From Kovacikia minuta CCNUW1 (GTDB lineage Bacteria; Cyanobacteriota; Cyanobacteriia; Leptolyngbyales; Leptolyngbyaceae), in NCBI RefSeq assembly GCF_020091585.1, contig NZ_CP083582.1, forward strand, positions 7,016,536-7,080,535: a DNA stretch of 64,000 bases. Reading direction: 5' to 3'. The position numbers and the translations under genes were made by a program. Below are positions 1 through 8,463 of the stretch, piece by piece (position 1 is the first letter of the stretch; every line of letters begins with the position of its first letter). Below the pieces are notes generated by a model. The model worked only from the letters and a program-made list of their open reading frames with translations. It had not been told where the DNA came from and did not search any database.

Positions 1-996
1 TTTGTGGTTAAAGATAGTGAGGGTATTTTCCAATCCCTCCTGGATGTCGATCTCCTGTAGGGGTGCCTGATCCATATAGGAGTAGGATTTAATCGCTTTC
101 ACCAGTTGGGAGATACGGCTGGTGCTGTGTTCGATTTCGTTAACCAATCCTGCCAGGGAGAGGGTTTCGGTGAGCCAATCGAGGGCTTCGGCAAGGGTTT
201 CTGGGTCAAAGTGATCGGCAATCGCCGTGAGCTTCTCCGAATCGATCCCACCGGCAACCAGGGTAGAAGACAACTTCCAGGCGTCATCAACGCCTTGTTG
301 CTCCAGCCAGTCAGTGAGGGTATCTTCTCGATCGCTCTGCTCCAGGGGATCGAGACGGGTGCAGGCTTGCATCTGGGCGATCGCAGCTTGTTGCAGCGAA
401 ATTAACGATTGCCGTTGGGCTGCCGAAAATTGATCCTCACACAGTTTTAGCAGGCGAGATTGGACTCTTCCGATAGCTTCCCGGAGTTCCTGTGCCGCTC
501 TGCGCCCCGCTGCTGCCGGATTATTAAGTTCGTGTGCCAACCCAGCAGAAAGCCGACCCAACGCCGCCAGCTTTTCCTGCTGTTGCAATTGCGCTTCCAC
601 TTCCCGCGATCGCTTTGCCATTGCCGTAATGATCACGGTTGCCCCCTGAGAACACTCAGCCAGGATGCGTTTGAAGTGATCGGGATCAATTTCTAACACG
701 CGCGTCGGCTCCAGGGCACGGGCTGTGGCGATCGCAGGAGCGCCCATAATCATCGACATCTCCCCGGTAAATTCGCTCGGATGATGAATCGTCAGCAGTT
801 GTTCTTCAGCCCCCACCTTTTTCGTCACCTGCACCCGCCCTTCCAGCACGACAAAGAAGTGATAAAGCGGATCACCCTCATGGAACAAAACCTCACCTGA
901 ATTAAACTGCACCTCCCGTCCATGCGGTTTCAGGCGTGCCAGTTCTTCCTCGGCAAGTTTGGGAAACAGTTCTATCTGATGGGGATCGTGGAGCAT
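1..996 (-). CDS. Cyclic-nucleotide-binding-domain sensor histidine kinase, C-terminus cut by window edge
   Basis: The minus-strand frame is open from an ATG at 996 to base 1, giving 332 residues, so the ATP-binding half lies outside the window. Residues 1-120 look like a CRP/cNMP-binding fold (FHEGDPLYHFFVVLEGRVQV, then a GEMSMIMGAPAIATARAL stretch). A predicted coiled linker leads to an H-box, LAHELNNPAAAG, with the phospho-accepting His near residue 155. This domain order is known for kinases encoded beside response-regulator/thioredoxin-reductase-like fusions, and such a fusion lies immediately upstream on the same strand, so the two probably form a phosphorelay. The ligand is unknown. I am confident of the family but not of the signal. 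Confidence 0.85.
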   Translation of the reverse strand, partial: MLHDPHQIELFPKLAEEELARLKPHGREVQFNSGEVLFHEGDPLYHFFVVLEGRVQVTKKVGAEEQLLTIHHPSEFTGEMSMIMGAPAIATARALEPTRVLEIDPDHFKRILAECSQGATVIITAMAKRSREVEAQLQQQEKLAALGRLSAGLAHELNNPAAAGRRAAQELREAIGRVQSRLLKLCEDQFSAAQRQSLISLQQAAIAQMQACTRLDPLEQSDREDTLTDWLEQQGVDDAWKLSSTLVAGGIDSEKLTAIADHFDPETLAEALDWLTETLSLAGLVNEIEHSTSRISQLVKAIKSYSYMDQAPLQEIDIQEGLENTLTIFNHK

Positions 997-1004
997 AGGA
1001 GAAG

Positions 1005-1130
1005 GAGAGGGCAGAGGGCGGAACGAGGGCGGAACGAGGGCGGAGGGCGGAGGGCAGAGGAATGAAGGGGAGATAGGGGAGGGGGTGATGGAGTGATGGG
1101 ATGATGAGGTGATGAGTGTGTTTTATCTTT
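1005..1130. repeat. Low-complexity purine-rich heptamer-like repeats
   Basis: Imperfect iterations of GAGGGCGGA/GAGGGCAGAG are followed by GATGGAGTGATGGGATGATGAGGTGATGAG. The same module types recur in other intergenic regions and inside genes elsewhere in the window. This kind of short tandem repeat is common in cyanobacterial genomes. Confidence 0.7.
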
Positions 1131-1136
1131 CATCCT

Positions 1137-1238
1137 TAGGACTTACGCAGAAACCGGGTTTCTGAACGAAAATCTGTCATTTAATCGTTTAGATTCTGTC
1201 TAGAAATCCGGTTTCTTTCAAACTGTGCGTAAGTCCTA
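1137..1238. mobile_element. MITE-like element with 13-bp perfect terminal inverted repeats
   Basis: The ends are TAGGACTTACGCA and its exact reverse complement TGCGTAAGTCCTA. Inside are two facing copies of an AGAAACCGGGTTTCT-type palindrome. ATCCT flanks both ends and could be a target duplication, although the surrounding DNA is itself repetitive. There is no coding capacity, so it would depend on a transposase encoded elsewhere. A related core is found at 31021-31106. Confidence 0.7.
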
Positions 1239-1251
1239 ATCCTTTATCCTT

Positions 1252-2917
1252 TTACACCTTAGCAAGATAGCGGTGAATAAACTGAACTGCGATCGCCCCT
1301 TCCCCCACACCGGATGCGACCCGTTTGATAGAACCATAGCGCACATCTCCAGCCGCAAAGATACCAGGGACGTTGGTTTCCAGCAGGAAAGGGGCGCGAT
1401 CGAGCGTCCAACCGCGAGGAGGTTTGCCCTCTCGCATCAAGTCGGGACCCGTAAGAATGAAGCCCTGCGGGTCACGCTCAACCAGACCAGCAATCCAGTC
1501 GGTCTGGGGGCTGGCTCCAATAAAGATAAACAGGGATTTTGCGGGTACAGTTTCCTTGCTGCCCCTGTGGGAGTTGGCGATCGTAATTGCTTCCAAATGG
1601 CTCTCACCTACCACTTCCACCACGCTACAACAGGTGCAGACCTGGATATTAGGTGTTGCTGCAATCTGGTCAATCAGGTATTGGGACATGCTGGTAGTGA
1701 GGGACTCGCCCCGCACCAGCATGATCACCTTATTGGCATAGCGGGAGAAATACATGGCTGCCTGTCCAGCAGAGTTGGCACCCCCGACCAGATAAACATC
1801 TTCTCCACCAGCAGGCGATCGCTTCGGTCATCGCTGCCCCGTAGTAGACTCCAGCTCCGGTTAACTTCTCGGTTCCTGGAATATTGAGTCTGCGGTAGGA
1901 AACCCCAGTGGCAATCAGTAGCACATGGCAGCTAATTTCAGTGCCATCGCTCAGTTCCACAATTCGGTAGGAATCCTGCACCCGCACCCGCTTCACTTCC
2001 TGGGGAGTCAGAATTTCTACCCCAAATCGGCGTGCCTGGGTAACTGCCCGCCGTGCCAGATCTGCCCCACTCAACCCAACTGGAAAACCCAGGTAGTTCT
2101 CAATCCGAGAACTGGAACCCGCCTGTCCACCAGGGGCTTCCCGCTCGATCATGACGGTATCTAACCCTTCGGATGCGCCATAGACCGCAGCCGCTAACCC
2201 AGCCGGACCTCCCCCCACAATTACCAGATCATAGAAGGGGCGATCAGCATGGGTCTGAAGCCCAATTTTGGCAGCAATGTCAAGATTTGTGGGTTGCACC
2301 AAGCAGACACCATCGGGAAAGAGAACAAGGGGCAATTCCTGGCGATCGCTCGACTCCGCAAGAGTGACGAGTTGTCTGGCTTCTTCGTCCAACTCGATAT
2401 CCAGCCACTGGTAGGGCACCTGATTACGTGCCAAAAAATCCTTTACCTGATGGGAGTGGGGAGACCAGCGGTTCCCAACAACCCGAATCCCTTCAAACGG
2501 CGGACGAAACCCCGCCTGCCAGTCATCCAGCAAATCATCCAGAATGGGATAGAGCCGCTCCTCTGGGGGGTCCCAGGGCTTCAGCAGATAATAGTCGAGC
2601 CGTGCCCCGTTGATGGCACGAATGGCGGCATCCGTATCGGCATAGGCAGTGAGTAAGGCTCGTTTGGCGTCAGGAAACACCGTCAATGCCTGTTCTAAAA
2701 ATTCCACACCGCCCATGTGGGGCATGCGTTGATCCACCAGAAATAAGGAAATTGGTTCGTTACGAAGTTTAAGTTGCTGCACCACTTCCAGGGCTGACAT
2801 GCCAGAGTCTGCCCGGATAATGCGGAAGCGATCGCCATATTCCCGCCGCAGATCCCGTGCCACTGCTTGCAACACTTCTGGGTCATCATCTACTGCTAAA
2901 ATTACAGGTTTTGCCAT
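1252..2917 (-). pseudogene. Response regulator / glutaredoxin-like / thioredoxin-reductase-like fusion, broken by one extra base
   Basis: Starting at the ATG at 2917, residues 1-125 form a receiver domain (AVDDDPE, phospho-acceptor Asp near 62 in LVDQRMPHMGG, then LLTAYAD and YYLLKPWDPP). Residues about 140-225 look like a glutaredoxin fold, but the usual CPxC site reads SPHS. From about 230 comes an FAD/NAD(P) oxidoreductase (IVGGGPAGLAAAVYG). Where true thioredoxin reductases have CxxC, this protein reads YYGAAMTEA, so both redox Cys pairs are absent. The frame breaks near 1810. Removing one base restores ACGGEDVYLVGGANSAGQAA and an uninterrupted protein of about 554 residues. Its probable partner kinase follows on the same strand. 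The annotation as a fusion is firm. Whether the break is real or a sequencing error is open. Confidence 0.85.
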
Positions 2918-3258
2918 GAGAATGCTTGAGGATGCATGGGATAGAACGATCGAAAAAACAAGAATTAAAACCTAAAAATTAAAACTACAAAATTGAACTC
3001 TGAAACGTCCCGGTTCATCCAGGTCTGAATAGAGGCGAAGATTTCAACCAGCAGAACCTATCCATTTTGACAAAACCTCGGAGATGAATGCCATATCGGG
3101 TGTGAGGTGCAAATTTGGGGTTAAAACCTGTGAGGTTTGTATAAGCTTCAATCACGACTTTTGGACAATTTTGAGGAACCGCCTGTCAAGTCCCTTGCCC
3201 CTGTGCAAAGCGATCGGTACTTTTCAGATATCCTTTAGCCAGTTTTAACTTCTAATTT
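2918..3258. other. Intergenic region with no recognised feature
   Basis: This is the 5' side of the response-regulator fusion gene and the 3' side of a small gene. I see no ORF with family resemblance, no RNA gene and no strong hairpin. It should contain the promoter of the fusion gene. Confidence 0.4.
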
Positions 3259-3495
3259 TTAACTTCTCGTTGAGCCATCCATAACAAACTTTAAGAAGGC
3301 GTAGGTTTTTTCTGGGAGGTAACGAAACGTTTCACCCTGATACTCAATCACGTATTCTCCTGTGGTTGACTCTGCACAGGCGGTACAGGTCAGCACTCCC
3401 GCACTTAACGCATCCACACTCAGTTTCAAGATCTGAGCTGTAACCCATTCATCAAAGGCGGAGGTTAAAGCTGGAGGCACACTCGACTGGCTCAT
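3259..3495 (-). CDS. Small hypothetical protein (78 aa)
   Basis: I do not recognise the family. The start was placed at the ATG reading MSQSSVPPALTSAFDEWV; a GTG nine bases upstream is possible. The protein has a predicted amphipathic N-terminal helix, a CTACAES motif with two Cys spaced by two residues, and a strand-rich part (EYVIEYQGETFRYLPEKTYAF). There is no signal peptide or membrane segment. It stands alone between two long intergenic regions. Coding is likely because the frame is clean and the composition is protein-like, but no function can be given. Confidence 0.55.
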   Translation of the reverse strand: MSQSSVPPALTSAFDEWVTAQILKLSVDALSAGVLTCTACAESTTGEYVIEYQGETFRYLPEKTYAFLKFVMDGSTRS

Positions 3496-3691
3496 GGTTT
3501 TCACTCTAATTGCTGGTTAGGTTGCGGCAATCGTCTTAAGACCTGCCCTTTATATACTTGAAAGACAATCGTTTATCAACCGCGTGCCAGCGGTGATCCA
3601 GATTTGGAGTTTGCAGATGGGGAATGTACCCCACCCCAATAGGACCAGGATGTACAGCAGTTTTCAGATCAGTAAGCTACAGTCTTGTGAA

Positions 3692-3755
3692 GTGGGGTGT
3701 GGGGTGTGGGGTGTGGTTAATCCAAATGGAACTGGCTGTAAGCTGGGTTGAAGCA
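3692..3755. repeat. GGGTGTG heptamer array plus shared flank
   Basis: About three GGGTGTG units are followed by GGTTAATCCAAAT and a diverged CTGGCTGTAAGCTGGGTTG. The heptamers and the same flank recur at 6518-6590, so this is a dispersed repeat with a unique tail and not just local slippage. It lies in the 553-base gap 3496-4048, where I see no gene. Confidence 0.65.
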
Positions 3756-4048
3756 TAAACCCAACACCTGTTTAGGCGAGCATTCTGCCTGTCATTCCAG
3801 AAGCTGACGGGTAAGGCTGGATAAAAAAAACTAAAACATCTTCCTTAAGGAATAAGTGGTCAATTTAGCAAGTGTCCTTGGACTGATTGTTTTCTAAAGA
3901 GGGGGAGCTTTATAATCTCCCACAATACTAAAATGATTCGTATCGGTGTTTGTGACGGTTTACCTGACCTTTTTCCTGGTTGGTCGATCGTTCGCGATCG
4001 TTCCCTCCAAACAACGATTCAGGGTGCCCCCCAAGGTAAGCATTAACG

Positions 4049-5323
4049 ATGTCAACCTACTCCTATCGACAGTTCAGATTTGACGCTGAGTATCTATACA
4101 ATTACCTGCTGGATCTTAGGAAGGAAGAATCTCCCGGCGTTGTGATTGAGCGAATTCGTCAGTTGCTGATTGAGCCTTCAAACTGTTCTGATACTGAAGC
4201 GTTGACAGCACTGCACCGAATTGTTAGTTCTCCCTGGGCGGAGCAAGAATTCAATCTCATCCTCAATCGGTGCTGCTACATTTTGATCAATTATTGGTGG
4301 CTGCATTCTGAATTTAAACAGGCGACAACAGAACTGGTTGCTCTGCTTACTCCTCCCTATCCTGCTGCTAAATCTTCCCTGGAAAGCCAGTTTGTGCAGG
4401 AGTTACTCCGCAGGTTTGCTACTACCGATCAATTTGCAGAATTGCAGGATCGGGCGCGTATTGTTGAGGCGGTTCCTGTTGAAAGTAACGAACTAAAAGC
4501 GCAACCGATTCGTAACTTAATTCCGCGCTACCCCTACCTTTATCCTTACTGTTTATTGAATTGGGACACGAGTGAAATTGGGCAGCATGTGGTCCAACAA
4601 CTTCAGGAGTCGAGAGAGCGCCAATTTGAGCAAGATTTGCATCGGTATATGACCCACTTGTTGCGACGATCGCCCAGAAGTGAGGGCTTGTTAACCGCCG
4701 TCAAAAATCCGACCCTGCTTAGCAACACCCAACTAGAAACAGCAGTCCGCAAGTTCTCTGGCAAGGTTGAAGGGGCAAATACTTATCGCGATCTGGCTCA
4801 ACAATTTATGACCTACAGTAAACAGGCAACGACCTATCGCGAGGTCAAGCGGGGAATGTACGATTACCTCACGGCTGCGATCGCCTACTCCAGTAAACCA
4901 GACTACGGCAAACACCACTTTAACCGTTGGTTGTCCGAGCAACTAGACTCGATGTTGCCCCAGAGCGATCATCTGCGGCCCAATGGGAGTTTGATTATGC
5001 AAACCTGTGGTCAATTACTGGAAAACCTGGTTGCCAGTCCAGCGCGATTTAGCAACCACGTTGTGTTTGTGGATCTCAACAACATTCTCGGCTCAACCTT
5101 TACGATCGGTTTTTTGCTCAAAATCGTGTTGCTTTGCCGGGATGTCAAGCCCAATGTGGAAGCAATTAAGGCTCATGTTGCCAAACGCTTTGCTGTCATG
5201 CTCAAACACTATGAAAGCAAAGTCCGAGGTGAAATTGAGTGGTTAGTGGAGTGCTTAGAGAACTTGAGCATTGCGTTTAGCATTCATTTTGGGCGGGCAG
5301 ATTTCTCCTGGATCAATTTGTGA
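4049..5323 (+). CDS. Conserved cyanobacterial hypothetical protein (424 aa)
   Basis: The ATG at 4049 is preceded by an AAGGTAAG stretch that can serve as a ribosome site. The protein is helical and soluble, with aromatic-rich segments (NRCCYILINYWWLHSEF near residue 75, IPRYPYLYPYCLLNWD near 155) and no signal peptide. From memory it resembles a widespread cyanobacterial protein of unknown function starting with a TYSYRQFRFDAE-like motif; this cannot be checked here. It converges with, and overlaps by 11 bases, the 3' end of the downstream minus-strand lyase gene, so the two may interfere transcriptionally. No enzymatic motif is visible. Confidence 0.75.
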   Translation: MSTYSYRQFRFDAEYLYNYLLDLRKEESPGVVIERIRQLLIEPSNCSDTEALTALHRIVSSPWAEQEFNLILNRCCYILINYWWLHSEFKQATTELVALLTPPYPAAKSSLESQFVQELLRRFATTDQFAELQDRARIVEAVPVESNELKAQPIRNLIPRYPYLYPYCLLNWDTSEIGQHVVQQLQESRERQFEQDLHRYMTHLLRRSPRSEGLLTAVKNPTLLSNTQLETAVRKFSGKVEGANTYRDLAQQFMTYSKQATTYREVKRGMYDYLTAAIAYSSKPDYGKHHFNRWLSEQLDSMLPQSDHLRPNGSLIMQTCGQLLENLVASPARFSNHVVFVDLNNILGSTFTIGFLLKIVLLCRDVKPNVEAIKAHVAKRFAVMLKHYESKVRGEIEWLVECLENLSIAFSIHFGRADFSWINL

Positions 5324-6503
5324 ATTCCTGGACTGCTGCAACTAACTGATCAATTTCAGATTCCAGGGTGAAGTAGTGGACACAGGCGCGGACACAATTC
5401 AAATCAAGAATGATGCGAATTAAAATATCCCGTGTTTCCAGAAATTGCACCATTTGCTGGTGGGACTGTGGGGAAATTTGAAAAGATACTAGACCCGCTT
5501 CTGGCGGCTGGGTTCGCAAACAGGTGACTCCTGGCACTGCAACAAGCTTTTGCCAGAGTAGCCGACTGAGCGCCAGGATACGCTGGTACCGCTCCATTGG
5601 GTTGCCCCATTGGGGATGCAGGGCGATCGCTTCCCGTAGTCCAGCGTAAAGGGGATAGGCGGAGGTTGCTACTTCATACCGTCGTCCATCCGATTTCCAG
5701 CCCGTTGGATATCCCGCACTGTCGGTTACGGTGCTGCGCCAACCAATGAAGGTGGGATGCAGTTCCGCCCCTGCTTCTGGGCGCACATAGAGTCCACCCA
5801 AACCCTCTGGCCCACACCACCATTTGTGCCCCGTGAAAGCATAGAAATCTGCCTGTAACTCCGTCAGGTTCAGGGGTAATACCCCGACTGACTGGGCCGC
5901 ATCTACCAACACCCGGATGGGACGATCGCTGGCATAGTCATGGCAGACCTGCACCATCTCTTCTAGGGGGAGCAATTGTCCCGTGTTCCAGAGAATGTGG
6001 CTGAGGGCAACGAGTCGAGTATGGGGGCGCAGATAACTGGCAAGGGTTGCGATCGGATCACCGGCATTTAACGTCGATCGCAATGGGCAGAGGCTCACTT
6101 CAATCTGAAATCGGCGCTGGATTTCTTTGACGGCAGCAATCACACTGTGATGTTCGCAGTCAGAAATCAACAGGTGATCCCCGGCTTGCCAGTCCATCCC
6201 CCAGAGGGCAATATTACAACCCACGGAAACATTCTCCGTCAGGGTAATGGTTTCAGGGGGAGTTTTGAGTTCCGTGGCGATCGCCCTGCGCGTCCGTTCC
6301 GTCTCCTCCACAATCCAGGTATTGACCTTGCCCGAAAATGGCCCCAATTGCTGAATTTGCTCGTAGGATTGCTGAATTGCCAGCAGTGCCGATCGGGGCA
6401 GGGGCCCCTGTCCCCCGTAGTTAAAATAGAATTTATTTCCCAACCCGAAGAAATTCTCTCGATAACGTTCCAGGGGGATGGATGTGGGGGAAATAGGGTT
6501 CAT
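5313..6503 (-). CDS. Class V aminotransferase-fold enzyme, C-DES-like cysteine/cystine lyase
   Basis: The 396-residue length fits the family. PLP-binding features are visible: NVSVGCNIALWG early, DCEHHSV (ring-stacking His), VLVDAAQSVG (Asp and Gln contacting PLP) and FTGHKWWCGPEGLGG with the Schiff-base Lys. The N-terminal YFNYGGQGPLP and overall pattern resemble the cyanobacterial cystine C-S lyases (C-DES), which release persulfide for Fe-S cluster work, rather than the NifS/SufS desulfurases. I see no active-site Cys loop of the desulfurase type. It is cytosolic and monocistronic. Cysteine desulfurase or isopenicillin-epimerase-like activity remains an alternative. Confidence 0.8.
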   Translation of the reverse strand: MNPISPTSIPLERYRENFFGLGNKFYFNYGGQGPLPRSALLAIQQSYEQIQQLGPFSGKVNTWIVEETERTRRAIATELKTPPETITLTENVSVGCNIALWGMDWQAGDHLLISDCEHHSVIAAVKEIQRRFQIEVSLCPLRSTLNAGDPIATLASYLRPHTRLVALSHILWNTGQLLPLEEMVQVCHDYASDRPIRVLVDAAQSVGVLPLNLTELQADFYAFTGHKWWCGPEGLGGLYVRPEAGAELHPTFIGWRSTVTDSAGYPTGWKSDGRRYEVATSAYPLYAGLREAIALHPQWGNPMERYQRILALSRLLWQKLVAVPGVTCLRTQPPEAGLVSFQISPQSHQQMVQFLETRDILIRIILDLNCVRACVHYFTLESEIDQLVAAVQEFTN

Positions 6504-6517
6504 TGTTCAGTAAAAAT

Positions 6518-6590
6518 GGGGTGGGGGGTGGGGGTGTAGGGTGGGGGGTGGGGGGTGTGGTTAATCCAAATAAAACCGGCTTTAAGTTAG
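6518..6590. repeat. G-rich heptamer-like array with shared flank
   Basis: Runs of GGGGTG/GGGGGGTG end in GGGTGTGGTTAATCCAAAT, then a diverged ACCGGCTTTAAGTTAGGG. This is the second copy of the repeat at 3692-3755. It lies in the 419-base gap 6504-6922, which otherwise holds no gene I can support. Confidence 0.6.
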
Positions 6591-6922
6591 GGAATCGGGT
6601 GGAAAAAGAAACTTTTTGCGTTGGAGGAGGTGTGGGTGACGGAGGGCGAAGTAAGCATGGGAGCAAAATCCTAGCATTCTATAGCGATCCTAAATGGATT
6701 GGGAGAAAGGATTCCAGTGAAATTCTTTCTCCCAAAGCTCCTTCATTTCCCAACGGATTTAGGACTGCTATGTAATGACTCCTGACTCCTGGCTCCCTCT
6801 TGCCTTGCTAAAAGTTGTGGAAATCCGTACCCCAGCAAGGAATTAGACGGCTCCTCTAGATGAAGAAATAATCTATCCTGAAGATCAGGTAAAGCCTTCT
6901 ATCACAGTTGAGAGCGCAACTC

Positions 6923-7579
6923 ATGGTCTTATTTGGATTTGGCAAAAAACTTTCCCTGCCTACCCCGGAGGAGGCACTGTCCGGTCGGACAACTCAGATG
7001 CCCGTGCCCGATCGTCACTTTGTCAACGGCAACCCCCTCAAGCCTCCCTTTCCCGCTGGTTTGGAAACCGCCCTATTTGGCTTAGGGTGCTTCTGGGGAG
7101 CAGAGCGCAAGTTTTGGCAACAACAAGGGGTATTTGTGACTGCGGTTGGTTATGCGGCTGGCGTAACTCCCAACCCAACCTATCAGGAAGTTTGCTCTGG
7201 CATGACGGGGCACAACGAAGTGGTGTACGTCGTGTATGATCCCAAACTGATTAGCTACGAAACCCTGTTGAAGGTATTTTGGGAAAGCCATGACCCAACC
7301 CAGGGGATGCGCCAGGGCAATGATTCGGGTACTCAATACCGCTCAGGCATTTATGTCTACTCGCCGGAACAACGGCAAGCCGCGGAAGCCTCCCGCGCTG
7401 CCTACCAGGAAGCTCTGAATCAAGCAGGCTACGGCAAAATCACGACCGAAATCCTGGACGCACCGGAATTCTATTACGCAGAAGCCTACCATCAGCAGTA
7501 CCTGGCAAAAAATCCAAATGGGTACTGTGGCTTAGGTGGCACCAATGTTTCCTGCCCGGTTGGGCTAGCGCAAGCGTAA
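6923..7579 (+). CDS. msrA: Peptide-methionine (S)-S-oxide reductase MsrA
   Basis: This enzyme reduces methionine S-sulfoxide in oxidised proteins using thioredoxin. The catalytic GCFWGAE motif is present near residue 52, followed by family signatures ([55 protein letters not shown]). The C-terminal [13 protein letters not shown] supplies candidate resolving Cys. At 218 residues it has the N-terminal extension common in cyanobacterial and plastid-type MsrA. The ATG at 6923 was chosen over an in-frame TTG at 6908. A stem-loop at 7855 separates it from the convergent DUF427 gene. Confidence 0.95.
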   Translation: MVLFGFGKKLSLPTPEEALSGRTTQMPVPDRHFVNGNPLKPPFPAGLETALFGLGCFWGAERKFWQQQGVFVTAVGYAAGVTPNPTYQEVCSGMTGHNEVVYVVYDPKLISYETLLKVFWESHDPTQGMRQGNDSGTQYRSGIYVYSPEQRQAAEASRAAYQEALNQAGYGKITTEILDAPEFYYAEAYHQQYLAKNPNGYCGLGGTNVSCPVGLAQA

Positions 7580-7647
7580 GCAGAAAATAGTCAGGCTCAG
7601 ACTAAATTTCTCAACGATATGTTTCGCCCAGTTCAGCCGCAAATCTC

Positions 7648-7746
7648 ATACCAAATTAAATAGTCTTCGTGGCACATCACCATCCTGTAAGGGGGTTTGG
7701 CCAAACGCCCTTACAGGATCTGTCGTGTTTTCAATTCAATTGGTAT
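7648..7746. repeat. Dispersed palindromic repeat, family B copy 1
   Basis: The ends are ATACCAAATTAAAT and a near-complementary ATTCAATTGGTAT, with an internal hairpin around GTTTGGCCAAAC. A highly similar copy lies at 40241-40340 and a partial inverted copy at 47699-47751. It has no ORF and behaves like a non-autonomous MITE. Confidence 0.8.
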
Positions 7747-7854
7747 CAGTTGCACAAAGTACAGCGGTAACCAGTCAAAAGGAGAAGGTAAGAATGGAGA
7801 GAAGAAAGTTTCTCTCACCTAGGGTTAAGGTTTGTGATTAGTCATCAGTAGACC

Positions 7855-7887
7855 AGATCCCCGATTTTTCAAAAAAATCGGGGATCT
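7855..7887. terminator. Strong stem-loop between convergent genes
   Basis: AGATCCCCGATTTTT pairs with AAAAATCGGGGATCT around a very short loop. It lies between the 3' ends of msrA and the DUF427 gene and could terminate transcription from both sides, since the inner A/T tract supplies a U run in either direction. Confidence 0.7.
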
Positions 7888-7911
7888 CGATTTAGCTATC
7901 TCGTGGCATGT

Positions 7912-8196
7912 TTAACCTTCGACCTTGACACCTTTCCAAAAGGCGATGTAGCCCGTGATGTTTTTGGCGGCATCTTTGGGGGTTGGGTAGTACCAGGCGG
8001 CGTCTTTGTTCACTTTGCCATCTACTTCAACATCGTAGTAGCTGGCAATCCCTTTCCAGGGACAGGTAGTGTGGGTGCTACTTTCCTTAAAATACTCACG
8101 GTTGAGGGCATCCGGGGGAAAATACTGGTTGCCTTCTACCACTTCACACTGGTTACTTTCGGCAAGAACTGCGCCATTCCAGGTTGCTTTTGGCAT
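7912..8196 (-). CDS. DUF427 domain protein
   Basis: The 94-residue protein has the DUF427 hallmarks: MPKATWNGAVLAES at the N-terminus, THTTCPWKGIASYYDV in the middle with an invariant-looking Cys-Pro-Trp-Lys-Gly, and AAWYYPTPKDAAKNITGYI. The fold is a small beta-rich single domain, cytosolic, with no established biochemical role. Its length matches single-domain family members. It stands alone and ends against the shared stem-loop with msrA. Confidence 0.9.
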   Translation of the reverse strand: MPKATWNGAVLAESNQCEVVEGNQYFPPDALNREYFKESSTHTTCPWKGIASYYDVEVDGKVNKDAAWYYPTPKDAAKNITGYIAFWKGVKVEG

Positions 8197-8463
8197 AAAT
8201 CCACTGCATTAATTAATAACAATCTGCAAAAAGCCTAACGAACTGTGACACTTTTTTGCAATGGCTTGAAGACAGAAATCAGGCAGCCTCTGAGTTTTAG
8301 GCGAGAAGCCTGTTTCTCATCAAATCGGGAGGCGGAGGGATTGGGGGCTAAACTGGTTTTAGAGAGGCGGCATCTGGTCAAAACACCTGGAAATAGGGTT
8401 TAATTGACCCGTTTGTTTTCGTTGCGTTATGTGCTTGTTGTTCGGGCTTCAGGAGTGAATGAA

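Noticed and set aside
6433-6775. Open frames on both strands across the G-rich repeat
   Set aside because: Composition is repeat-derived (Gly/Val or Pro/Thr runs) and there is no start context.
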